DNA of 64,000 bases, taken from positions 16,925 through 80,924 of the forward strand of contig JAMLHN010000016.1 of NCBI GenBank assembly GCA_023957115.1. The letters run 5' to 3'. Below the pieces are notes generated by a model. The model saw only the letters and a program-made list of their open reading frames with translations, was not told where the DNA came from and did no database searches. The translations under genes and the position numbers were made by a program. The DNA comes from Thermomicrobiales bacterium (GTDB lineage: Bacteria > Chloroflexota > Chloroflexia > Thermomicrobiales > UBA6265). This document shows, in pieces, positions 54,307 to 63,661 of this stretch. The number at the start of each line of letters is the position of its first letter. Position 1 is the stretch's first letter.

Positions 54307-54435
54307 CTTCTGCGCCACGACTCCTCGCGTTGAATGGGCGGGGATACACGGGGGAGCTGGAAAACGGGGACGTGTTCGTTTTTTGCGAACAACGCCTGGG
54401 TTGCTCCGGTGGGATCGACCTCGAAACACGCCGAC

Positions 54436-54514
54436 GGAGGAGTTGGGAGTTAGGATCTGGGAGTTCGGAATAAACGACATTCCTAGCTCCTAAATCCCAG
54501 CTCCCAGCTCCTCA
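54436..54514. repeat. Heptad-family fold-back
   Basis: GGAGTTGGGAGTTAGGATCT (from 54438) faces the complementary heptads CTAGCTCCTAAATCCCAGCT (from 54483) around a short AT-rich centre. This gives an imperfect hairpin of about 30 bp. Confidence 0.85.
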
Positions 54515-54679
54515 TCGGACGCCGGGACCCTGGTCTGCCGGGCAGGGGACAGGAGCGAGCACGGCTGGCGAGCCGTCCGCTGACCTGGCCAGCGATCCGT
54601 AGGCTGGCGATACGACGGATGTGGTGCTGCACTGCCCAGGCCCGCACCATCCGCCGGTGTGCCGCTTGCGTGCAGCATA

Positions 54680-54691
54680 GAACATGTGTTC
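54680..54691. promoter_or_regulatory. SOS-box-like palindrome GAACATGTGTTC
   Basis: AGAACA and TGTTCT flank TG. This matches the GAAC-N4-GTTC core of LexA boxes in Gram-positive-type bacteria. It is followed by AT-rich TTATTCT, which could be a -10. No intact gene lies within reach in either direction: the next gene (54816) is transcribed towards it. It may be the promoter of a lost damage-response gene, or chance. Confidence 0.35.
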
Positions 54692-54815
54692 TTATTCTGT
54701 CAAGGCTCGCCCGGATCGGGGGATATGGAGCAATTCCAGCCTCGGAGCGGCTTTGTCCGGTGAGCCCCAGGATTCCCAACCTGGGGAAACTCTGGCAACC
54801 ATTTCGGACTGCGGG

Positions 54816-56351
54816 CTAGTCTTTGTGTATGACGATGGGTGTGCCGACGTCCGCCCAGTTCCACATGAACTCGGCGTCGTCGAGCAAGACATTCAGACAT
54901 CCGTGGCTCCCCGGGCGACCGATGGTTTCCGGGGTTCTCCACCAGGCATAGTGGATGGCGTGACCCTCGTCGGTGAAGTACTGGGTATAGAGCACATCGT
55001 CCAGTTTGAAGAAGTGCTCTGCGCCAATCGCGCCGCTGGTCATGGTTTCATTGGCTTTCCGCCAAGTGATCGTGTATTCGCCCGGTGGCGTCTCCCATCC
55101 CGCCATTCCGGACGTCGTGACGACCACGCGGATTGGATCGCGATCTTCGTAGAGCGTGATGAGCTGTTGGGTCAGATGGACATCGATCCACCGGCCCGTC
55201 TTCGGGGCATTGGAGGGCAACGGGGTGGGCAACACTGGGGCGTTGCGTCCGACATTGCGAGCATAGATGTACCCACGATCCTTCAGTTTGGCCCATTCGT
55301 CCGCACCCGCGAACAATTCCTCACCTTTGACCCAATCGACCACTTCGATCGAGGAGCGGTCGGGCAGCAGGGAGATCGCTTCGGACTGCGTCGTCGGTTC
55401 GGCGCGTACATTCGTATCGCCGAGCGTCGCCCCCTGCCAGACTTTCGGATTCCAATCCTTGGGATCGATCACCGGCAACGGTGGCGGATCTTTCAGGAAC
55501 TCGGATGACACCCATCCGGAATAACCGTCCGCATACCCTCCGACCCAATCGACCGTCACATCCCCACCAATGATGAACTCAGCCGCATCGGGAAGCACCT
55601 GGACGATCTCCGCCTCCAGACCCGCGCCAGCGCGCAGTCGCAGTCCCTCCGGCGAGTCGATCAGCCGGGTGGTTCCTCCGGTCGGTGGTGCGGGAGGAAA
55701 CGACGGATCGCCCGCATCGATCAGATGCTGATCGATCTGTTGTCCGATCCGCGCCAGCCGAACATCGCTCGTGCCGTGGTCCACAAGGACCGCGCGCTGA
55801 AAGACCTGCGTGGTCTTGCCTGATTCCCGGTCTTCGAACGGCTCGCTGAGCGGCATGCCGAGTACGGAGAAGTCTCCGACATTCCCCCAGTAGGAGTAGA
55901 ACCGGTCGCTCACACTGTGACCGGTTTCGGGAAAGTACTGACAGAAGACTGCCTCACCGGGACATGCATCGATTCGTTTGCGGGCGTCCTCGGGGGCAAA
56001 CGATTCGACGAATGACATCGGCAGGGGCACGCCCGCAACGTCACCAGGGGGCGACTGGGACGGATCGAGCAGGAGTGTGATCGATTCGAAGCTCTGCACG
56101 ATCCCGACCCCGTCCCGGAATCCTTCTTCCGAGATCGGGAGTCCGACCGCACGTTCCCCGCCAAGCATTTGCCATTGATTCAGAAAGGATCCTCGCAGGT
56201 TATGTCCGGTTTTGGGGAAGTACTCATTCGACGAGCCTTGTGCATCGGCAGGCAGTACGCGACGATGCTGCCAACCGAGGGCGAACCCAATCGCGCCGAT
56301 ACCTCGGAACAAGCTCCGCCGTGAGAGACGCAAACGATCGAGTGGCACCAT
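54816..56351 (-). CDS. Tat-exported L,D-transpeptidase with SH3-like domains
   Basis: The 511-residue protein begins with a twin-arginine signal, LSRRSLFRGIGAIGFALG. Two modules like those of the transpeptidase at 43853 follow (TGHNLRGSFLNQWQMLGGERAVGLPISEE and TGHSVSDRFYSYWGNVGDFSVLGMPLSE). Two SH3b-like parts come next (GLRLRAGAGLEAEIVQVLP and DTNVRAEPTTQSEAISLLPD). The C-terminal YkuD domain has RWIDVHLTQQLITLYED, TPPGEYTITWRK, HAIHYAWWRTPE and the catalytic GRPGSHGCLNVLLDDAEF. It is complete, unlike the copy at 43853. It would cross-link or anchor to peptidoglycan outside the membrane. Confidence 0.92.
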   Translation of the reverse strand: MVPLDRLRLSRRSLFRGIGAIGFALGWQHRRVLPADAQGSSNEYFPKTGHNLRGSFLNQWQMLGGERAVGLPISEEGFRDGVGIVQSFESITLLLDPSQSPPGDVAGVPLPMSFVESFAPEDARKRIDACPGEAVFCQYFPETGHSVSDRFYSYWGNVGDFSVLGMPLSEPFEDRESGKTTQVFQRAVLVDHGTSDVRLARIGQQIDQHLIDAGDPSFPPAPPTGGTTRLIDSPEGLRLRAGAGLEAEIVQVLPDAAEFIIGGDVTVDWVGGYADGYSGWVSSEFLKDPPPLPVIDPKDWNPKVWQGATLGDTNVRAEPTTQSEAISLLPDRSSIEVVDWVKGEELFAGADEWAKLKDRGYIYARNVGRNAPVLPTPLPSNAPKTGRWIDVHLTQQLITLYEDRDPIRVVVTTSGMAGWETPPGEYTITWRKANETMTSGAIGAEHFFKLDDVLYTQYFTDEGHAIHYAWWRTPETIGRPGSHGCLNVLLDDAEFMWNWADVGTPIVIHKD

Positions 56352-56478
56352 AGCGCAACCTGGCGGGAAGCTGAATCGGCCATTGGGGGCATGGCTGGCG
56401 TAGACTGCGGTCCGGCCGAAGATCGAGCGAACCGGCCGAACGGTGCCGCAATTGTGGCACGGAGTGCATGTGGGGAGC

Positions 56479-56614
56479 TAGGCGTGCTTGAAAAGGGTTC
56501 GGAGTCCGGGGGCCGGAGGAGACCGAAGCAACGAGTTTCGGGGACCCAGCGGCATGAAGAACCCGAAACGCGGCGCCCATCAGGCCGCACGGTGGGCTTT
56601 TCAAACACGGCCTA
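56479..56614. repeat. 136-bp element with imperfect terminal inverted repeats
   Basis: TAGGCGTGCTTGAAAAG at the left matches the reverse complement of CTTTTCAAACACGGCCTA at the right, with one mismatch and one extra base. A diverged pair of the same ends occurs at 48391-48473 and a single end at 35353-35376. There is no coding capacity. Confidence 0.7.
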
Positions 56615-56726
56615 GGTGTTGGGACGTAGGCGTTCGGAACTCTTGGGCTCCGGACGGGTAGGCTCGACTCGCTGCGGCGAGTAGGTCTATCACTTCGCTG
56701 CGCTTCAGTCGCGACGAAAGCCCTTT

Positions 56727-56759
56727 CCCAGCTCCTAAATTCCAACTCCTAACTCCCCA
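56727..56759 (-). repeat. Inverted heptad-family repeat before the cupin gene
   Basis: CCCAGCTCCTAAATTCCAAC and then TCCTAACTCCCC are reverse-strand heptads. They end 20 bases before the cupin start and so form part of its leader. Confidence 0.85.
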
Positions 56760-56779
56760 GAAACCTCAGGAGCACCAGC

Positions 56780-57121
56780 ATGATTGCAACCAGAAAACCC
56801 ATTGGCAAAAGCCCCAGCAACCTCCCCCTTCAGCATCTCGTCGATGCGTCGGATGGCGCGTCACAGCTCTATCTGGGGCAACAATGGCTGCGACCCGGGG
56901 AGCGGGTACTGGACCATACCCACCCCTGCGAGGAGATTCTGCACTTTCTTGCTGGGCGGGCCACGGTCAGGCTCGGCAGCGAGTTCCATGAGGTCTCCGC
57001 TGGAGAGAGTGTCCACATCCCAACCGGCGAGCTCCACGGCTTCACCAACTCGGGCGACACCGAACTTCACCTTCTGGTCGTCTTTCCAGGGTCTTCATTC
57101 GCGCCGACCGATATCCAGTAG
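56780..57121 (+). CDS. Cupin domain protein
   Basis: This 113-residue protein is a single small cupin barrel. Motif 1 is visible as DHTHPCEEILHFLAGRATVRLGSEFHEVSAGE, with the His-x-His and Glu metal ligands, and motif 2 as IPTGELHGFTNSGDTELHLLVVF. The ligand is unknown. ATG 56780 has CAGGAG 8 bases upstream. Its leader contains heptad repeats. Confidence 0.85.
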   Translation: MIATRKPIGKSPSNLPLQHLVDASDGASQLYLGQQWLRPGERVLDHTHPCEEILHFLAGRATVRLGSEFHEVSAGESVHIPTGELHGFTNSGDTELHLLVVFPGSSFAPTDIQ

Positions 57122-57173
57122 GCGCGGATCCAGGGAAGCGAAACACAAGGATGGCGAGTCGCCGAGGGCTCGC

Positions 57174-57854
57174 TCAGCGGCCGCGGTTCGCGATACGGAT
57201 GAAGTAGAGCAGGCTCAACAACGAGCTCAGGAACCCCGCGACATAGGTCCATGCGGCGGCATCGAGCACCTTGTCGACTGCGGCGGCATCATCCGGGCCG
57301 GTCAGTCCCAGCTGGTTGAGCTCCGTCTTGGCGCGCCGGGAAGCGTTGAATTCGACCGGCAACGTGACCAGGGCGAACAGGGTCGACATGGCAAACAGCC
57401 CAACGCCGGCCCAGGAAAGCCCGGAGATTCCGATGATGATTCCGAGGAAGAGGAGCAAGAAGCCGAGCTGCGATCCAATATTCGCCAGCGGCACGATGGC
57501 CGACCGAAACTTGAGCGCGCTGTAGCCGTCCTTCTGCTGCAGGGCGTGCCCCGCTTCGTGCGCGGCAACGGCCATGGCGGCTACGGAATCGACGCCATAG
57601 ACCGGTTGTGAAAGCCGCAGAACCTTGCTACGCGGGTCATAGTGGTCGGTCAACGCACCCTGCACCTGTTCGACCGGAATGGATTGAAGCCCCTCATTGT
57701 CGAGGATACGGCGGCTCGTCTGAGCGCCCGTCAAGCCGGCGCCGTTGCGAACCTGGCTGTATTTCTGAAAGTTCCCCTTGACCTTCGACTGCGCCCACAT
57801 GGAGAGCAGCAATCCCGGCAGAATGAATATGAAGTACCAGGGATCGAATATCAT
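57174..57854 (-). CDS. Zinc metallopeptidase, YugP-like
   Basis: The protein of about 226 residues is a membrane zinc peptidase of the YugP/Zn_peptidase_2 family. It has an N-terminal anchor (YFIFILPGLLLSMWAQSKV), GAQTSRRILDNEGL, the zinc motif AVAAHEAGHALQQKDGY with HEAGH, and further membrane segments, LGFLLLFLGIIIGISGLSW and LFAMSTLFALVTLPVEFNASRRA. The C-terminal helices contain AAWTYVAGFLSSLLSLLYF. ATG 57852-57854 begins the usual N-terminus. The physiological substrate is not known. It is divergent from the polyprenyl synthase. Confidence 0.9.
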   Translation of the reverse strand: MIFDPWYFIFILPGLLLSMWAQSKVKGNFQKYSQVRNGAGLTGAQTSRRILDNEGLQSIPVEQVQGALTDHYDPRSKVLRLSQPVYGVDSVAAMAVAAHEAGHALQQKDGYSALKFRSAIVPLANIGSQLGFLLLFLGIIIGISGLSWAGVGLFAMSTLFALVTLPVEFNASRRAKTELNQLGLTGPDDAAAVDKVLDAAAWTYVAGFLSSLLSLLYFIRIANRGR

Positions 57855-57978
57855 CCTCTGCTCCGTCTCGCGCTCATCCTGAACGCACCACGTTCGACAT
57901 TGCCGGCATCTGACTGGCAGAATCCTACCCGGTCCCGGGCAAAATGGGCAGAACATTGGGCACACTGGGTTCGAACCG

Positions 57979-59073
57979 ATGGCCGTCTATGAGCTCGAAA
58001 GGAAGATCGACCTGACCGCTCACTCCACCGTCTCGCATCTCCCCACTTCGTTGGATGGGCTCTTCGAGCCGATCATGCAACGTGCCGTCGCCGAGATCGG
58101 CGAGACATCGCCCCTGCTCGAACAGATTGCCGCGTACCATATGGGATGGCGCAACGCCGATCTCTCCCCCATTGCCGGAGATCCGCCGAATCCGGGCAAG
58201 CGCATCCGGCCGCGACTGGCAATGCTGGTCACTGCCGCACTGGGAGCAGACCCGGCAATGGCGGCGCCGGTGGCGGCGGCCATCGAGCTGCTCCACAATT
58301 TCACGCTTGTGCATGACGACATCCAGGACCAAAGTCATCTTCGCCGGCATCGCCCCACCGTCTGGTCACTCTGGGGCGAAGCGCAAGCGATCAACGCCGG
58401 CGACGCCCTCTTCGCCTCCAGCCATCTCGCGCTTTACGAGCTGGCGGATCGTGAAGAGACCGCAGCGCTCCTCCCCCAGTTGGTGAAGGCATTCGACAAG
58501 ACGACGCTGGCCATCGTGGGAGGGCAAACGATGGACATCGAGAACGAAGGCGATGCCTCGGTCACGGTTGAGCGGTACATCGCAACCATTGCCGGCAAGA
58601 CATCGGCCATCGTGGAGTTCTCCGCCTGGGCAGGCGGGCTCGTCGGCGGTGCAACCGAGCAACAGTCTGCGGAGCTGGCGCGATTCGGTTTGTCGACCGG
58701 ATTGGCATTCCAAATCCGCGACGATCTGCTCGGAATCTGGGGAACTGAAGCCGAAACCGGCAAAACACCCGCCGACGACATTCGGCGCGGCAAGCAAACC
58801 CTTCCGCTGATCGAGCTTCGCCGGCTGGCGACGCCGCACGAGCGCCGGGAGCTCGAGGCGTGGCTGACGACGGCGGAGGATACTGACGCATCGGTGCGGG
58901 CAATCCTTGGACTGCTCAGCGACTACGATATGCGTGCACAGGTCGAGCAGCAGATTCGCTTCTATCATAACGCCGCCAGCGCGGCGCTTGGCCAGGTGAT
59001 TCCTCGTGACAGCTCGACCGCCGCGCATCAGCTCTATGCGCTACTTGACGGTCTGGAGCACCGCTCCGGCTAA
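57979..59073 (+). CDS. Polyprenyl (geranylgeranyl-type) diphosphate synthase
   Basis: This trans-isoprenyl diphosphate synthase of 364 residues elongates allylic diphosphates with isopentenyl diphosphate. GKRIRPRLAMLV precedes the first aspartate motif in LLHNFTLVHDDIQDQSHLRR. The second is FQIRDDLLGIWGTEAETGK, where the last Asp of DDxxD is Gly. KTPADDIRRGKQTLP follows. The chain length is set by residues before the first motif and cannot be fixed by eye. Products could feed the UbiA-type enzyme at 48471, quinones or carotenoids. Confidence 0.9.
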   Translation: MAVYELERKIDLTAHSTVSHLPTSLDGLFEPIMQRAVAEIGETSPLLEQIAAYHMGWRNADLSPIAGDPPNPGKRIRPRLAMLVTAALGADPAMAAPVAAAIELLHNFTLVHDDIQDQSHLRRHRPTVWSLWGEAQAINAGDALFASSHLALYELADREETAALLPQLVKAFDKTTLAIVGGQTMDIENEGDASVTVERYIATIAGKTSAIVEFSAWAGGLVGGATEQQSAELARFGLSTGLAFQIRDDLLGIWGTEAETGKTPADDIRRGKQTLPLIELRRLATPHERRELEAWLTTAEDTDASVRAILGLLSDYDMRAQVEQQIRFYHNAASAALGQVIPRDSSTAAHQLYALLDGLEHRSG

Positions 59074-59095
59074 GGAAACGAGCAAGGAGAGAGAT

Positions 59096-59671
59096 ATGGC
59101 GCCAGACTATTCGACCATTCAGGGCATGCTGGAACGAGGCAATATCGTACGCAACGGGCATTTCGCATTTCGGTCTGGAGCGCACGCGACGACATTGGTC
59201 GACCGCGATCTCCTGCTGGCCGATCCCGGCACCGCGAGCCGGCTCGGATATCAGATCTCCAAGATCTTCTTCACCGATCAGGTCGACACCGTGGCCACTC
59301 CGTCGATCTGGGGCGCGGGGCTCGCCCAATGGGTCGGATACTTTCTCGAGCCACGCGCCAATGTTGCGGATGCGACGCTGGTCGGCAGCGAGCTTTCGAT
59401 CGCGTCCAAGGTGGTTCCCTTGCTGCAGGACAAGCGCGTGCTGCTCGTCGACAACATGGTCCTCAGTGGCAAGACCATCGGCCGATTCCTGCACGTCATC
59501 CGGGAGCTCAATGCGGTACCGGTTGGCATTGCGACCCCGTGGAGCGCCGGTCAGGATGAAATCGGCGGTATTCCGGTTTCGAGTTTGCTGAACGAGCTCT
59601 ACCCTGCTCACGATGCCGCGGACTGCCCCGCGTGTGATCAGGGTCTCCCCATCGAACACGTTCCCTACTGA
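59096..59671 (+). CDS. Orotate phosphoribosyltransferase-like protein with altered PRPP loop
   Basis: The 191-residue protein has the PyrE-like layout: NGHFAFRSGAHATTLVDRDLLLADP resembles the PyrE substrate loop GHFxLxSGxH, and VLLVDNMVLSGKTIGRFLHVIREL occupies the PRPP-binding loop position. There, the canonical VxDDVxTTGxT pattern is changed (DN for DD, LSG for TTG). It ends with CPACDQGLPIEHVPY, with a CxxC pair unusual for PyrE. The start ATG has AAGGAGAG 5 bases upstream. It may be a phosphoribosyltransferase of another specificity or a regulator. Its neighbours are the polyprenyl synthase and recX. Confidence 0.7.
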   Translation: MAPDYSTIQGMLERGNIVRNGHFAFRSGAHATTLVDRDLLLADPGTASRLGYQISKIFFTDQVDTVATPSIWGAGLAQWVGYFLEPRANVADATLVGSELSIASKVVPLLQDKRVLLVDNMVLSGKTIGRFLHVIRELNAVPVGIATPWSAGQDEIGGIPVSSLLNELYPAHDAADCPACDQGLPIEHVPY

Positions 59672-59685
59672 TCCACGACACGGAT

Positions 59686-60414
59686 ATGCGCTCCAACAAA
59701 CGTTCCCCAAGAACCGAATCCGATCAACAACCCAAGACGATCGCGCCGGGAACAGTCACGTCGATCGAGGCCCAGAAGAACTCGACGACGCGCTACAGTA
59801 TCTTTCTCGACGGTGAGTTTGCGTTCGGCGTCAGTCGCGATCTGCTGCTCGAATCCGGTCTCAGCAAGGGCGTATTTGTCGATCGGGACGCGATCGACCG
59901 GATTCTGGCCAAGGACGCGGTCGACCGGGCAGTTGCGTCTGCCATGCGCGCACTCGAGCAAAGAATGCAGACCCGCCTGGAGCTACGGACCCGGTTGATG
60001 CGCAAGGGATTCGAGTCAGAGACCATCGATACGGCAATGGAGCGGCTCAGCAACTACGGCTACCTGAACGACGAGCGATTCGCCGAGTTGTGGATCGAGA
60101 ACCGTCTCGCGCACCGGCCGCGCGGAAGACGAATGCTGGAACAGGAGCTGCGGCAGAAGGGTATCGACCGTCAAATCATCCAGGAAACCGTCGCCAACAT
60201 GGAGATCGACGACCGCTCGGCGGCGATCGAGCTCGCCACGAAACGTCTGCGTAGTGTCCAGGGGCTTCCCGCCGCCGAGCAGAAGAAAAAACTCACCGGA
60301 ATTCTGGCCAGAAAAGGGTTCGATTTCGGCACGATCCGGTTCACACTCGAAACCGTGCTGGAGGAGGATGCCGACCCGCTGGAAATGGGAGATCCGGACG
60401 GCGGCGTGGTATGA
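59686..60414 (+). CDS. recX: Regulatory protein RecX
   Basis: RecX binds and inhibits RecA filaments. The 242-residue protein has a basic N-terminal extension, then a short strand region (YSIFLDGEFAFGVS) and repeated three-helix units: RTRLMRKGFESETIDTAMERLSNYGYLNDERFAELWI, then GRRMLEQELRQKGIDRQII and KKLTGILARKGFDFGTIRFTL. YLNDERFA is the family's best-kept segment. recA is not in the window. Confidence 0.92.
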   Translation: MRSNKRSPRTESDQQPKTIAPGTVTSIEAQKNSTTRYSIFLDGEFAFGVSRDLLLESGLSKGVFVDRDAIDRILAKDAVDRAVASAMRALEQRMQTRLELRTRLMRKGFESETIDTAMERLSNYGYLNDERFAELWIENRLAHRPRGRRMLEQELRQKGIDRQIIQETVANMEIDDRSAAIELATKRLRSVQGLPAAEQKKKLTGILARKGFDFGTIRFTLETVLEEDADPLEMGDPDGGVV

Positions 60415-60554
60415 TGAAAGAGGCCGCGAATGTCAAAACGTGACGGTTCGTAGTCAGCCCCATTCGAACAATTCGATCGATCCTGCGCCCTCGTCTCCGG
60501 ACCTGGGCCGGTTTGCGTTTGTTGGCGCTCCCGCGTCCAGAATGGTGAATCCCA

Positions 60555-61211
60555 TTGCCAGAATTCAAGTGGTTCGGACACAACTGCTTCCGGATCAAAT
60601 CGCGTGAAGCCACGGTCATTACCGATCCGGTCGACCGATCGACCGGATTCGCCATGGCGAAGCAAAACGCCAGCATTGTGACGATCTCGAACTACAACGC
60701 TTCGAACGCCAATCTTGGCGTGGTGCGACCTGAGTTCCAGACGGTCGATGGACCGGGCGAGTACGAGCTGGAGAATATCTTCGTTACCGGCGTGCGCACC
60801 TTTCTCGATGCGCAGCGGCACGCGGAGAAAGCGTTCAACACCGCATATCTCTTCGAAGTCGATGGGTTCGTCATCTGCCATCTGGGCGACATCGGCCAAC
60901 CTCCCACCGCTGAGCAGACGCAGCAGCTCGCTCAGGCCGATATTCTGCTCATCCCGGTCGGTGGGGGAACGGGATTGACCCAGGAGCACGCCGCCGAGGT
61001 CGTTTCGGTGCTGGAGCCCAAGGTGCTCATCCCCATGCAATACCAGACGCCGATTGGCGATCGGTCATTGCAACCACTGGACACCTTCGCCAAGCTGGTC
61101 GGTGTGGAGCTGCCCGAACCGCTGGACAAATACGCTCCGCGTCAGGCCGATCTGCAGGACGCGATGGAAATCGTGCTCCTCAATCCAGATAGCGAGGCGG
61201 TCAGGCGATGA
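60555..61211 (+). CDS. MBL-fold metallo-hydrolase-like protein
   Basis: The 218-residue protein resembles the L-ascorbate-6-phosphate lactonase-like branch of the metallo-beta-lactamase fold (FKWFGHNCFRIKSREATVITDPV, FNTAYLFEVDGFVICHLGDIGQPPT, ADILLIPVGGGTGLTQEHAAEV, VLIPMQYQ). The HxHxDH metal motif is not present; the matching place reads TISNYNASNANLG, so the enzyme may bind metal weakly or not at all. The start is TTG 60555, as no ATG fits. Function unknown. Confidence 0.8.
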   Translation: MPEFKWFGHNCFRIKSREATVITDPVDRSTGFAMAKQNASIVTISNYNASNANLGVVRPEFQTVDGPGEYELENIFVTGVRTFLDAQRHAEKAFNTAYLFEVDGFVICHLGDIGQPPTAEQTQQLAQADILLIPVGGGTGLTQEHAAEVVSVLEPKVLIPMQYQTPIGDRSLQPLDTFAKLVGVELPEPLDKYAPRQADLQDAMEIVLLNPDSEAVRR

Positions 61212-61381
61212 CACGCGGGAGATATCCGCAATCGACCGTCGAAATTTCGGTCGCTCATGCGACGATCAGTCATCATCTCGACGTGACGAGGCGACGCAGC
61301 AGCGGCGCCTCTCTCACTTTTCAGACATTCGATCGTTCTGTGGTCACGTCCGTCGGTTTCAGTTCACTCAGGGAGGGGTGA

Positions 61382-63061
<1,680 letters not shown>

Positions 63062-63154
63062 CTTGGTTCGACGATTCCTGATATTGAGCAGGTTTGGACA
63101 GGCTCCGGACTCCATTTCGAACTCGCCCAAGGACACGGAGGTCCTGTTTCCGGG

Positions 63155-63661
63155 TTAGCGGTCTGTCCGTGCTCGGCGGTCTTTCTCCAGCACCATTTCC
63201 CGCAACTGGTGCTGGAATCGTGTCATACGCTCGACGAGCTCGGGATCGCCTACGCCGAGCATCCGCACCGCAAGCAGTCCGGCGTTCCGGGCATTGTCGA
63301 CGGCCACCGTCGCCACTGGAATACCAGCGGGCATTTGCACGATCGACAGGAGGGAATCGAGGCCCTGCAGCTTGGTGATGCCAACCGGCACCCCGATGAC
63401 GGGCAACGGCGTCACCGATGCGACCATACCGGGCAGATGCGCTGCGCCGCCCGCCCCGGCAATGATGATCTTCAACCCCCGTCCAGCCGCCTCTTTGCCA
63501 TACGCGATCATCTCGTCCGGCGTTCGATGCGCCGAAATGATCCGCACCTCATGTCGCACGTCGAATTCCGCCAGCGCGTCCGACGCGGCTTGCATAACCG
63601 GCAAATCGGAATCGCTTCCCATGATGACGCCAACGAGCGGGTTTCGTGCCGAGTCAGGCAT
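63155..63661 (-). CDS. purE: 5-(carboxyamino)imidazole ribonucleotide mutase
   Basis: PurE moves the carboxyl group of N5-CAIR to give CAIR in purine synthesis. The 168-residue protein begins [19 protein letters not shown] and contains [33 protein letters not shown] and PVIGVPVG, all diagnostic; the catalytic His is in SAHRTP. ATG 63659-63661 overlaps the purK end by 8 bases; an ATG at 63674-63676 is also possible. It pairs with purK as usual. Confidence 0.96.
   Translation of the reverse strand: MPDSARNPLVGVIMGSDSDLPVMQAASDALAEFDVRHEVRIISAHRTPDEMIAYGKEAAGRGLKIIIAGAGGAAHLPGMVASVTPLPVIGVPVGITKLQGLDSLLSIVQMPAGIPVATVAVDNARNAGLLAVRMLGVGDPELVERMTRFQHQLREMVLEKDRRARTDR

Larger units (their letters stand above)
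53616..54815. other. 1.2-kb intergenic region filled with repeats, no gene
   Basis: This is the longest non-coding stretch. In order it holds GC-rich sequence resembling 7660-7740 (53640-53760), a short hairpin at 53901-53919, the inverted CAGCGTTTCAACGTTGG block at 53963-54004, element copy C at 54013-54106, CCCTCACCCCCGG-type repeats (54155-54205), a long perfect hairpin at 54269-54306, a fold-back of heptads at 54436-54514 and a SOS-box-like palindrome at 54680-54691. Open frames here are short, repetitive and unlike proteins. Confidence 0.75.
56352..56779. other. 428-bp intergenic region with repeats
   Basis: It contains the palindrome-ended element at 56479-56614, GC-rich hairpin sequence around 56655-56715 (CGACTCGCTGCGGCGAGTAG) and inverted heptads at 56727-56759 just before the cupin ribosome binding site. 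No gene is visible. Confidence 0.7.

Noticed and set aside
54483..54779. 98-codon minus-strand open frame near the SOS-like site
   Set aside because: Its end is translated from the heptad repeat and the rest has no protein-like pattern; no start signal is placed after the palindrome.
57955..57990. Possible tRNA T-arm (GGGTTCGAACC)
   Set aside because: No acceptor stem, D-arm or anticodon arm surrounds it; it is a chance palindrome at the start of the polyprenyl synthase gene.
61288..61311. Riboswitch or attenuator in the pyrG leader
   Set aside because: Only a 6-bp stem with a 12-base loop and a weak T-rich tail is seen; no C-tract of the kind used for pyrG reiterative control is present.
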